Assembly (NCBI GenBank): GCA_027186245.1
Contig: CP114495.1
Coordinates: 3,859,001 to 3,923,000 of the forward strand
DNA from: Coriaria nepalensis
Lineage: Eukaryota; Streptophyta; Magnoliopsida; Cucurbitales; Coriariaceae
Length of the DNA stretch: 64,000 nt
Direction of reading: 5' to 3'
The notes under the pieces: generated by a model
The model's database searches: none
What the model saw: the letters and a program-made list of their open reading frames with translations, nothing else
What the model was told of the DNA's origin: nothing
Made by a program: the position numbers and the translations under genes
Part shown: positions 22,797 through 33,690 of the stretch, piece after piece
Layout of the letters: every line of letters begins with the position of its first letter
Position numbering within the stretch: position 1 is the stretch's first letter

Positions 22797-25700
22797 CTTA
22801 TAATACGTAACGGATTAGTATTTGTCTTTATTATTTTATGCTGTCTCTATTTCTAACTTGATAAAGGTTTTACTTCTATCAGGGCTATGCTCGTGCTAGA
22901 ATTCTTATATGCTTAATTAAATATTCTTAGGAAATTAGGATTGACTTTTGAAATTTAAGATAATTATAATAAATTTTTTTACTTTTATAATTATAATAAA
23001 TATGTTGATTTGAAATTGAATTATAACGAATTTTAATTTCATATAAAATAATTTAAAATTTAATTTAAATTAATTTTTTCTTTCATTTTTAGTTATAATA
23101 TTTTATTTTAATACTTTTGATTCACTTATTTTTTAAACAGTTTTCGAATATCTACACTATTTCATTGCCACCTACACCAATTCCTTCGCCACGGCCTTCG
23201 CCAACTACCATGATGAAAGTATTATAAAATTCTAAATTTTACGATATAAAATTCTAAATTTTACGAATTAAAATTAATTTTTAAATTGATCTAAATGGAT
23301 GGTGAACCAATTTCCAACCTTGCCAATATAAGAAAAAGAGAAATTTCCTAGCAAAGAAGGGATGGTTGCGGTGAAAAGTGAAAAAATAAATTTTTTTATT
23401 TTGACAGAGGATAATGAAAGTTAAAAATATAAGATAAAAAATAGTTTAAAATTGAATATAAATCCTTAGTGCATCAAATTTAAAATTTTTAAATATTTTC
23501 AATAGTGGTAATCAGTAAAAGTGATGTCATAGATATTGGTAAAGGTGGGCGGTGAAATGATATATACATGGTAAATTAATTTAATAAATAAGTGGGTCAA
23601 AAATATTAAAAATAAAATTTTATGGCTAAAAATGAAAGAAAAAAAATTAGTGTTGTTTAAATTTTAAAATTTCAGATTGTTTTATATGGAATCAGGGGTT
23701 TTATAATTTAAATTTCAAATCACGATATTTATTATAGTTCAGAGTATTTATTATAATTATCTCAATATTTTATGGTTATTATATCTTGGTTTTCCCAATT
23801 ACTTTTTTTTTTTAATAATAGAGCATCTCATATAGAAAATATAATGAACACTCAATTTTAATTTTAAATTATAATAAACTCCTAATTCCGTTATATATGG
23901 ATGAAATGATTATGTGTATATTGCATAACTATTAAATAATTATTAAAATTCTAAATTTAATATAATTTATATTTTTTATTTTTTATTTTTATCCCGTTTA
24001 ATTTAGATTTAATAATTTTAATTTTTTTTTTCCATTTCTATCTCATTGGCTATCACCACCCTCCTCCACCATAACTATGGCTAACCTGACTGTCAACGTA
24101 AAATATTATATTTTTAATTACTCACTCTTGTGTTCAATTTTAAACTTTTTTTTCACGACTCAATCATCACTACTACCACCACCAAAATCACTATCACCTC
24201 CATCACCACAACTAACCTCCACCGGAAATCCCTCTCTTCGAATAATATAGATTACATAACTTAAGTGATGGTTTGGTTCATAAAAATTACAAGATTGATT
24301 GAAAATTTTAAGTGTTCGAAGAGAGATTTTCGGTGGTGGTTTGTAGTGGATGAGGAGGTAGTAGTAGTTTGATGGTGATGGTAGTTGGGTCAAAAAAATA
24401 AAAAAGTAAAAAAAAAAAATTGAAGGAGAGAAAAATGTCAAATTAATATTAATAAATCAACGATGAACGATCGATGGAAAGAAAATAAAAAAAATATATT
24501 AAAAAATATTAAATTTAAATGAAAAGTGATAAAAATATAAATATTAACTTAAGATATTATCACTTATTACATCTACTTCTATATAAAACTATTATGATAA
24601 TTGATCTTATGATAATTGATCATAGATAGTAGAGAAAAGTTTGTGAAATTATTGATTGACATGTATTAAATTTTCACTATATTATGTGCATATATCATAT
24701 AGTTTGCGTAAGAGAACATTATCATAATAAAGTATAAATGATATATATATATATATAATTTTTCCGTTTACTTCGTAAGTCGAGCTGCCCCTGCAACTTA
24801 AGTTCTTACATAGAAATCAGAATTCAGTGATAAGAATGACAAGTCATGGAAGAGGGGGTGGAAGCATCAACCAACCAACCAATTCATATATCAAATCAAC
24901 GTTCAAATAAAAGAATTCAAATTTCGAAAATCAATAAAATAAAATAAAAAAATGTTAAAAAAAATTTATACATACCAAAATTATAAGTAGAAAATCTAGT
25001 CAGAAAAGAACTTGTGTTACAGATTAAATTAATTATAAAAAATAGATATATTAATTTATGTTTTCTTTTGTAAAATGACAGCTCTGCAGTGATTGCGTAT
25101 GTGGAGGAAGTAAGAGCTCTGGCATGTGAGTTATTAGTCCTAATGGTAGAGGCTTTGTCGGTCTCGGATACTCAAGTTTTTAGTCGACTGATCAGAGACC
25201 TTGATAATGACTCTCTTCTCAGACTCAATCACTACCCTCCATCTGAATCCAGTAATGGTGATGATTGTCAGCTTACACCATCTTGTATTAACAGCATTAA
25301 CAACAGCTTCAGAAACCGGGTCGGGTTCGGAGAACATTCGGACCCTCAAATCCTAACCCTTCTCAGATCCAACGACGTTGGTGGCCTCCAGATTTGCACT
25401 AGGGATGGAATGTGGGTCCCAGTCACCCCTGACCCCACTGCATTCTTTGTCAATGTTGGTGACCTGTTACAGGTTTGGCTCCCCTTATTTATTTATTTAT
25501 TTATATTATTTTAAATAAAGGTTTTAAACAATTAAAGTTGTGGTATGGTACCCATTTTAAGCAGTAATACTAGTAGTGATGCTTGGATTAGGATAATGAC
25601 CAGGATCTGAACAACAGACTCTAAAGTTGTTCCCGGGTCCCAAGTATCAATTAGGGGAAATAGCATTAAAAAAAATAAAAAATTTCAAAATAAGTTTATA

Positions 25701-25837
25701 AATACAAGCACCATTCTAGTAATAATTTTTAGTGGTATTATATCGAGATCGATAATTTTAAAAAAGACGGAATCAAGATAAGTTCCATATCGATCGAGAA
25801 AGAATTTTTGTCCACTCGTAAGAGTTTATTAATAATA

Positions 25838-25875
<38 letters not shown>

Positions 25876-26761
25876 TATATATTACAAAATGGAAAGTAAT
25901 TTTTACTTATGTTAAAATACGATTTTTTTTTTTTGAAATACAAAAAATCTTTTATATTTCGTGGAGGATGTAAAATTTTTTGATACCCTTATAAAAAAAA
26001 TGCCAAAAAATAAATAAATAGTGCAAAATTAGTTTTTAAAATATGAGCAGACCTTTATACATACAAATAGATTATTATCATCATCATGAAAAAGTGACCT
26101 GGTTTTGAAGTGTGTGAAAGCCTATCATATAGGGCTTACCTGACATCTGAGGGTGTCAAAGTCTTGTTTCAATTTATAGCCCAATGGACTTGTTTAGGAA
26201 TAACAAAGGGGAAGTGAAAAGGAAATGAATGGGTAAACAGGGTACTCTTATGTTTTTCGACCAATTAGTGTTCATGTTTGTGGTCTATTTGGGAGTCATG
26301 TTGTGTTATGTACCAATTAAGGTATTGGTGCCGATTCTAGATTTGGTGTCAATTTTAACACCGGTTATGTTTCAGAGTACTAGTTTTTAGCTTTATATTT
26401 TATAAGTATCTTAGAATTCCTATGTATGAGAGTTCTTATGGTATGTGATTGGTTTGACTGTCGATTATGGTTTTGATCTCTTATTATTTATTTGTTCAAG
26501 GCAATGACAAATGGAAGATTTATGAGCGTGAGGCATAGAGCCATAACCGGATCACACAAACCCAGATTGTCAATCGTTTATTTTGGGGCCCCATCGCTGA
26601 ACTCATGGATCACAGCCCTTCCAGAATTGGTCACACCAGAACGAGCTTCTCTTTACATGCCTTTTACTTGGGCCGAGTACAAGAAAGTTACTTACTCTTT
26701 AAGGCTTGGAGATAGCCGTCTTCATCTCTTTAAAATGCCCAAAGAAAATGAAACTCTTTAA
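22324..26761 (+). CDS. GA2ox: Gibberellin 2-beta-dioxygenase (C19-GA2ox type), 3 exons
   Basis: 2-Oxoglutarate/Fe(II) dioxygenase that 2-beta-hydroxylates, and so inactivates, gibberellins in the cytosol. Exons 22324-22676, 25082-25472 and 26501-26761 join at GT-AG sites into 1005 nt (334 aa), the usual size and exon number for C19-type GA2oxs. Seen: IVKACEDYGFFKVINHGVP, NPFGYGKKNIGFNGDVG, RLNHYPPSES, the iron ligands H203 and D205 in GFGEHSDPQ, H260 in SVRHRAI, and R270-x-S272 that binds 2-oxoglutarate. It resembles Arabidopsis GA2ox6/GA2ox4 most, judged from memory. ATG 22324 is the first in frame (ATG 22327 and 22336 follow); no earlier ATG exists, so the N-terminus is short but keeps the domain start. 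Intron 1 (2.4 kb) carries two foldback elements. A dead partial copy lies downstream at 28.5-33.7 kb. Which GA2ox paralogue this is cannot be settled here. Confidence 0.95.
22940..23790. repeat. Foldback element A in GA2ox intron 1
   Basis: The segment at about 22950-23190 matches the reverse complement of about 23515-23790. Landmarks are AGATAATTATAATAAA, GATTTGAAATT, TTTTTTCTTTCATTTTTAG and a less AT-rich inner part (CATTTCATTGCCACC against TTTCACCGCCCACC). It is a non-coding MITE-like hairpin with arms of roughly 250 bp. The exact ends are unclear. Confidence 0.65.
23960..24560. repeat. Foldback element B in GA2ox intron 1
   Basis: The segment 23975-24045 (TTTATTTTTATCCCGTTTAA, then TTTAGATTTAATA) returns reversed at 24470-24545. 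The inner stretch at 24165-24245 (ACCACCACCAAAATC, then CCTCTCTTCGAA) returns reversed at about 24315-24390. The two arms are separated by a short loop near 24260-24300. It is non-coding and lies directly after element A. Confidence 0.65.
25473..26500 (+). other. GA2ox intron 2
   Basis: 1.03 kb GT-AG intron with a TA microsatellite at about 25846-25880. Nothing else was recognised. Confidence 0.7.
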
Positions 26762-27463
26762 AACATAAATTTTTGATATATTAATTAATTAATCTACTTT
26801 ATCGATAGCATGATTTCATCCAAAAAAGTTCTTTTTGCATTTCTAACCTTAGATTACATGAAAACTTACATCGGTATTTTTGTAATTTTGTGGGAGCGAC
26901 CAGTTTTTACTTGAAAATTTTGTTTAGTTGATTAAATTATCAATTATAGTGAATAATCAATATTTAATTAATTAAAATGAAATATACTGAATTTTTAAAC
27001 TAAAAATATATTGAACCTCCATTTTTTTTTTGTTTGTAGTTTTCTATTCATTTCATATAGAATTTTTGACATGACATTTAGAACCCCATTTGAATCAGAA
27101 TGGGTAATTGATTATAATTAATTAATTAATTAATTAAATAGTTTAATTATGTTCTTGATAATTTGAAATGTTCTATTTTTTGTTTTTAAGATCAAATTTA
27201 TAAACGTAAAATTTACAAATATTGAAATTATGCATCCTTATATCATCAAAACATTGTTAATGTATTTAAAATTAAGTAGTTTTTCTAAATCAAACTCACA
27301 AATTTTAATTAAATTTTAGTTTTCTATTCTTTGTTTTTCATTCTTAATAATCTCAAATCTCAATATTTACACTACTTCAATACAAATTTAAGAATGTTAG
27401 CGATGTTCTTGATACAACATGTGTTAATTCTAATATTTTAAAAAAAATTAGACATAATATTTG

Positions 27464-27511
<48 letters not shown>

Positions 27512-27880
27512 TAAACCCTGTGGGTGAAAAATGAATATTTCGAAAAAAAAAAAAAAAATTCATTTAAATTCTCACATCAACTATAAAGAACATATTAGCG
27601 ATTGAATGATTAATCATATAGACTTGGTTTTCTTCTTCCTATAACTATTATAATTGGAAAACTTGGTGCAGGTTTCTATATGATTGACAAGAATGTCATG
27701 ATTCTATCAAAATGGTATATGGTAGTTGCTCTCAGATCACCTAACTTGCATTCCCGCAATTGATTCTTCTTACAGACCTAAATGAAAGGACGGAAAGAAG
27801 GAAGTGTTATGGTTACCATTAAAATACAACTACTATAAACTCAAATATCGTATCATTCCAAAATGTATATGTATTTGATT
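26762..27880. other. GA2ox 3' flank
   Basis: AT-rich sequence with a long TA microsatellite at about 27466-27506. Parts of 26762-27110 recur in decayed form after the pseudogene (33193-33690), showing that the duplicated segment extended past the gene. No coding signal seen. Confidence 0.6.
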
Positions 27881-27989
27881 CTTCAAAGACAATCAACCAC
27901 AATTGCAATTATCCTAAGAAGAGGACACAAAAGGTAACATTTTAAAAAGAACAGCAAAGAAAAACCACGCCTCATAGCATAAGGTTGCA

Positions 27990-28200
27990 TATGTTTTAGG
28001 CTCCTGCTGTGGCAGCAATAGCGATAACACCATTGAGCGGGAGCAAGTAGTAAAATATAAGCAATAAGGATACCATTGCTATGGCTTCCAGTACTGCAGC
28101 AGCACATCAACCCCCAATTTCTTGTCGAAAACACAGTTTGGTAAAATCTTGACAAACACATAAGAAGACTGCTCCATCAGCAGCTTCCCCTTTTCTTTTC
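27990..28200 (-). pseudogene. Unrecognised coding remnant with membrane segment
   Basis: One minus-strand frame reads ADGAVFLCVCQDFTKLCFRQ, then EIGG, a stop, CAAAVLEAIAMVSLLLIFYYL, and ends with LPLNGVIAIAATAGA before a stop. The composition is clearly less AT-rich than the flanks. The pattern C..F.K.C...G followed by a hydrophobic helix vaguely recalls the last membrane segment of CASP-like four-helix proteins, but this is weak. It could also be a fragment of another gene carried here. Confidence 0.3.
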
Positions 28201-28593
28201 CTCTTTGAGATTATCAATATAGGCTTTGAATCGATCGAAGAGACGATAAATGATATCAGCAATAAAGATAGCGATTAATCATAAATATAAAAATAAATAT
28301 TATTCTTATATTTTACTCTAAATACAAAGACAAATGCTATTTTCATATTTCATTACATTCAATTCCTTATAAAATTGTAATTAATTAATTTATAATACGC
28401 GATAAACAAAGATTTATAAAAAATATAACATTATCTATTTTATATTCTCATTGTTCAATCGTATGTGCTACATAATACAATTACGTAAGAAAATATTATT
28501 TTATTATTTATTTTTGCATTAAGTTCTTCGTAAATCGAGCTGCCCTACATAATACAATTCGTATGTGCTAGTGATAACTGAAATCCAACTACC

Positions 28594-28685
28594 TCAATCC
28601 CTTTCCGATGAAGAGCTCAATCCCTTTTCGATGAAGAGCTCAATCCCTTTTGATAGTGCCTTTTCTCAATCTCTTTTCGATGAAA
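28594..28685 (+). repeat. 23 bp tandem repeat
   Basis: The unit TCAATCCCTTTTCGATGAAG plus AGC occurs at 28594-28616 and 28617-28639, with altered copies to about 28685. It lies in a 66-codon open frame of unknown nature (28565-28765) that is absent from the intact GA2ox intron. Confidence 0.7.
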
Positions 28686-29503
28686 AGCTCAACGTCGTTC
28701 GAACTCACGTTGTTGAACAAAATTGCAGTTCTGATCTCTTCATGAAGCTGCTTGAACAGCCTTGAAGCGTTCCTCTGTTCTTCAAGTTGAGATGGTTGGA
28801 TTTTATTTATCACTTCCAAAAATCCACTAGCTGAAATATAGAGCAGACTCGAGGAGAGCTTAAGAGCTAAAATGGGTTGTCCTCACCTGCTCCTCCATTA
28901 ATGGAAGCAAGACCGGTCAGTCATTTATTTAGAAATTAAAATATAGAGAAAAGGGATGTGCCAAAATTATCATTGAAGAAAAGTTGAAGGGTTAAAAAAA
29001 TAGTAAACGATACTAACTGCACTTCTTCCAGATCCTTTAGATAAGTGCCAAAATTATAAACAAAATTAAAATTATTAAAATATATGTATAATATTTATTA
29101 AAAAAAATTTAAAATAATATATACATAATAATTAAATTTTATATTTATGACGTTAAAATTTTAAAAATATATAATTAATTTTTATACTTATTTTTATTAC
29201 TAATTTTTTAAATTTATTTTTAATATTTAAAAATTATATATATTTTTTAATAATCAAAAATTAATATTTTAATTTATTTTATTTATAAATATCAATAATT
29301 TTCTTAATTTATTTCTTAATAATCATAAAAAACTTTAAATTTTAATTTTACTTCAGATTTTAAACGAATACGAACCGCTTCTACTTCTAGTTCGAGAGGA
29401 GTCAGGATCCGAAAGAAAACAACGCAAGTCTAGATGAAATTCATTTATTTACCAAGTATGTAAAAAAAGATTATTTATTTATGTTTACTTTTGTAAATGA
29501 CAG

Positions 29504-29865
29504 TTCTGCAGTAACTGCACATGTAGAAGAAGAAGTAGGAGATCTGGCATGTGAGTTATTGGTTCTAATGGCAAAGGCTTTATGGATTCCAGATACCCAA
29601 GTTTTCAGTCGACTAATCAGAAATGTTGATAGTGACTCTCCTCAGACTCAATCACTACCCTCCGTCTGAATCCTGTTATGATGATGATCATCATCTTATG
29701 TCATCATCCTGTCTTAACAGCACCAGCAACAGCTTCAGAAATCGGGTCGGGTTCGGTGAATCCAACGACATTGGTGGCCTCCAGATTTTCACTAGGGATG
29801 GACAATGGATCCCAATCACCCCTGACCTCACTACATTCTGTGTCAGTGTTGGTGACGTGTTACAG
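29504..29865 (+). pseudogene. GA2ox pseudogene exon 2
   Basis: Matches exon 2 of the intact gene throughout (ELLVLMAKALW, SRLIRNVDSDS, RLNHYPPSES, GGLQIFTRDGQW). A frameshift falls in the DSLLRLN region (one frame ends at 29667, the match continues in another from 29638). An in-frame 33 bp deletion removes the residues between GFGE and SND, including the iron-binding His-x-Asp. Confidence 0.92.
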
Positions 29866-30659
29866 GTTTGACCTTAATTTTTCTTTGCTTACTAAATATG
29901 ACTCCACTTTTGAACAATTAAATTAGAGGGAGTAAAACATGGGGGAGTGGTTGTTTCCATTTTATTGATGGCGGTCAGTCAAATTGAAAAGAAAAAGAAC
30001 GAAATAAAAAAATGATTAGGAGAAAACAAATAAAATTTAAAAGCTTTAATCAGCAAATCAATATTTTTAATTTTATTAAATTTGAGCTGACATTATATAT
30101 ATTATTATATTATATATAAATCTAAAAAATATATAATAAATATAATTTTAAAAAATTAATAAAAATGATATTTTAAATATAATTATTTGGATATATTATT
30201 ATTGAATATATGTATAAAGTAAAAGATTCAAAATTTATTTATGTGATTATAATTATGTATTAATATAATAATATTAAGATTATAAATAATTAGTTATAAT
30301 GAATTATAAGTAATCTAGATTTGAATCGCCGATGTAGATAAATATTTTAATGGAAGTGATTTATATAATTGAATTATATAGAACATGATCTGATATGAAT
30401 TAATTCTTTATCAACATATCGTTTGGCATAAAAAAATTTATTCATATCAATAGATGATTATATACAAATCAATCTGAATTATGAGTAGTAATAAATTACT
30501 ATTTATGTCAACTGGATTTTTTAATTTACTTATCACAGTTTGTTTGTAAAACAAGCTAAAAACTTTTGTTTTGGAGATTCGTTGAGATAAATGGCTGGAA
30601 ACATGATTTACAAATATGAAATCAAAACTTTCTTCATAGAAAATTATAGTTTGGTTCCC

Positions 30660-31571
30660 TTAAGAGTTAATTCTAAAATTAAATTGTTTTGAGCTCAAAT
30701 TTATAATTAAATTATATATTGACCGTTCATTAGTATGTTAATGATATTTAAAGATAAAGAGATAATTAGATGGATAAAATAGTCTTTTTGACCATTTTTA
30801 ATTATGAATCAATTATTGGATGATTAAATTGCATATAATGAAATCAATGGACTACTAAAGATTACTCAGTAATATGTTATATAATTATAAGAGTGCAATT
30901 TCATATTTTTAGTGAAATAATATTGAGATTAATAAATAAGATTTATTATAATAAAAAATTTAATTAATAATCTAATTTATTAACACTCGGAATTATACGT
31001 TTATGGTACTTAGGTTGCCTCTATAAAATATTATATAAGATAAGAGTGACAAAAAGGTAAAGAAAGGGTTTATTCGCAAAGAAAATAGTTTTTTGGTACA
31101 AATATATAATTATTAGATAGTTTATGTTAATTAGTTAATTAGAGAATTAATTAAGCGACATGTCTTTCATTGGCCGCATATGGAGGGGTATTTATAAGTT
31201 TTATTTGATAGAGTCTTCTAAAGTTAAAACTCTCTTATTGATGGAGTTTGTTAAGATTTCATCCAATTTAGGTGCTCATCTGATGAGATTATTTATATGT
31301 CCAACCGTCATCCTCTCATAAGGTAGTCTTAAGCCTAATACGTTTTAAGTCCTTTAGGCGATACACTATGCGGCGTTCTTAAGCTAATGGGTGATGGACC
31401 CTCTAGGTGATATGTCTCGCCTTGTTCCTAAATTGTAGCCCCCTTAATTCTAGCATGGATTCAAGCCCAAATCGGAAGGATATTTTCATCCTCATCCGTT
31501 ATCATATAATGTATCTAGAAGGCCTAGATGGGGATGGGGCATTCTCTCAGGCACTTTGTCCATCATTAATA
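30660..31571 (+). mobile_element. LTR-like repeat, related to 18.1-19.2 kb
   Basis: 31010-31130 (GCCTCTATAAAATATTATAT, GTGACAAAAAGG, GAAAATAGTTTTTTGG) and the AT-rich 30910-31000 before it match the minus strand of 18905-19110. Downstream GGGGTATTTATAAGT near 31184 could be a TATA box. The insertion lies between the pseudogene exons. Borders not determined. Confidence 0.5.
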
Positions 31572-31578
31572 GGTGCAA

Positions 31579-32292
31579 TTAGTGGCGGATGGAGGGGGTG
31601 GCAAGGGCAACGCCACCCTCCCTCAACTTACCCCCTTAGCCTCCTCCATGAATTTTTGCCTAAGTTATATTTAAGTTTAAAGATTAATGACATATGATTG
31701 TAAGACAAAACTCATGATGGCTTAGTGGTATAAGGTAGTAAATTTTATCTGAAGATTTTTGGTTCACAAAAAAACCCTTCTCTTGTTATTTTTGCTTCTT
31801 CCCCCCCCCCCCCCCCCCCTTCTTTTCTCATTCTTTATTATAATATGTTGTATATATGTATTAATAAACCTAAATACAAATATGTAAATTACATGACTGT
31901 GCTAGAGTTAAACAATTATTCTCTTCGCGATCTTCAATTTCCAGTTAATCAACGATAATAATATCAAAGATATTTGGAAAATTTATTTAGAAATTTATCA
32001 AATACTTATTTTTTTCTTAAACTTTTTTATTAGCATGTGATATGAACGAATCAAAATTTAATTTATTATAAATTTTCCTCCAATGAGAAAATTAGTAATT
32101 ATAATTATTATAAATTAAAATTTGTTTCTGTATATTTTCGAAGTGATCCCAAAGTCCCTTAAATTTATAGATTAAAGACATGAATTTTCTCAAAAGTTAA
32201 TTTATACAACCCATAAATTATAATTTATAAGTATATTTATTACATACTTGTACATATATTTTTCCCGCTCTAACGAAATTTGCTATCTCCTG
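31579..32292. mobile_element. 714 bp insertion with 7 bp target duplication, SINE-like boxes
   Basis: The repeat GGTGCAA flanks it exactly (31572-31578 and 32293-32299). The same outer sequence without an insertion occurs at 18015-18065, which confirms the borders. It starts TTAGTGGCGGATGGAGG, a start widely seen on plant dispersed elements. At 31718-31729 TGGCTTAGTGGT fits a Pol III A box, and GGTTCAC at 31761-31767 is a weak B box about 40 bp on. A run of about 18 C lies at 31801-31819. No coding capacity. Confidence 0.6.
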
Positions 32293-32955
32293 GGTGCAAC
32301 AGCTAGTTGTGTGTGAATATTGTTTTTCAATTGAAGGGTGAAGGATAGATCAATCAGACCAATCAGACTTCCATGTATTGAAAATTTGAATGCACGTGAC
32401 TTTCCCTTTCCGACACAGTTCCAAGTCACGTGGGTTTCTGCCACATACTAGGTAGGCGTCCTACATTCTTGGAAATCTCTCTCTGTCTCTCTCTCCTATA
32501 TATCCAAATGGTAATAAGATTTTGATAAGAAGATATTAATAATTTAATTTAGAGCATGCATACATTAACTTACATATTTACATTACATGTGTCTCTATTA
32601 CTTTAATCATAAATTGTAGTTTATATTTTCGAGTTCGAATTGCGGTGAATCGTCATTATGAATTATAAAATATATTTTATAATAATTTAAATTATTATTT
32701 ATAAAATAATAAGATAATACAGTCTCATCCTAAACTTAATAATTTTCAGATTTGAGTTATATAAAAAGAAATAGAAAACACATCTTAATATATATATATT
32801 ATTCGTAAAATGTGTAACCTTAACACTAATAGAACACTTGATCTCAACTTTGTCTTTAATAATTTTTATTGTTTTATTTAATTTCATTATAATAGGAAAC
32901 CGACCGTATAATAATTTCAATACGGATTCAATTTTGATCTTATTATTTGCTGAAG

Positions 32956-33192
32956 GCAATGATAAAGGGAAGATTTACGAGTGTGATGCATAGTGTCATA
33001 ACCGGTTCAAATAAGCCCAGATTGTCAATTGCTTATTTTGGGGCCCCATCACTTTAACACAAACGGATCATAGTCCTTCCCGAATTGGTAATGCCAGAAT
33101 GAGTTTTCTCTTTACAGGCCTCTTACATAGGTAAAGTACAAGAAAGTTATTTGCTCTCTTTAAACGACCCAAAGAAAAGTGAAACTCTTTGA
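32956..33192 (+). pseudogene. GA2ox pseudogene exon 3
   Basis: Begins GCAATGATAAAGGGAAG like exon 3 of the intact gene and keeps RLSIAYFGAP in translation. The H260 equivalent is kept (VMHSVIT) but the following Arg is Ser. A stop arises at the LNSW position (CACTTTAAC), and about 20 bases of the region encoding GDSRLHL are deleted. Confidence 0.9.
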
Positions 33193-33690
33193 AATTGAAA
33201 TTTTGATATGTCGTACTACTTACCAACAGTGTGATTTCATTCATAAAACTACTTTGCCATTTAAGACTTTGTGTTACAGTAAGTCTTACAGAGGTATTTT
33301 TATAATTATGTGGGGATGGGAAAAATAATCTTTGCTTTTTTAGTTTTGTCATCATCCAGTAATAGGTTGTTGATTGTATCTCTCCTCATTTTTGTCTGGC
33401 CCATATACTTTATGGGCTGGACCTTGTTCTGGTCTAGTATGTAGTAAGGGAATGGTCCATAGCCATTAAGCTTAAAGAACAAAAATGTATTTCCCAATAA
33501 AGATATAATTTATTCCCGTTAAGATAAATCTATACAATTTTGTTTTTTTAAAAAAAAATAATAATAAATACATAAATTTTTACACTAAAAATGAAATGAA
33601 CATTTATTGTTTAGTTTTCTATTCATCTCAATTAAAATTATTGATGAGATATTTTAGAACTCCGTTCGGATCAGATCCGATCCGAAAAAT

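Larger units (their letters stand above)
28515..33690 (+). pseudogene. Partial tandem duplicate of GA2ox (dead)
   Basis: The duplicated segment starts inside intron 1: CGTAAATCGAGCTGCCC near 28528 matches CGTAAGTCGAGCTGCCC near 24774. It includes exon 2 (29504-29865), exon 3 (32956-33192) and decayed 3' flank to about 33690. Exon 1 and the promoter are absent. Its intron was enlarged by an LTR-like repeat (30.9-31.2 kb) and a 714 bp insertion (31579-32292). Splice-site words (ACAG before exon 2, ACAG|GTTTG after it, AAGGCAATG at exon 3) are still visible. It cannot encode an enzyme. Confidence 0.9.

Noticed and set aside
24160..24441. A 93-codon minus-strand frame with Ser/Pro-rich sequence
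   Set aside because: It is the arm-loop-arm of foldback element B in the GA2ox intron.
32615..32660. A tRNA gene suggested by GAGTTCGAATTGC
   Set aside because: No acceptor or anticodon stem can be built around it.
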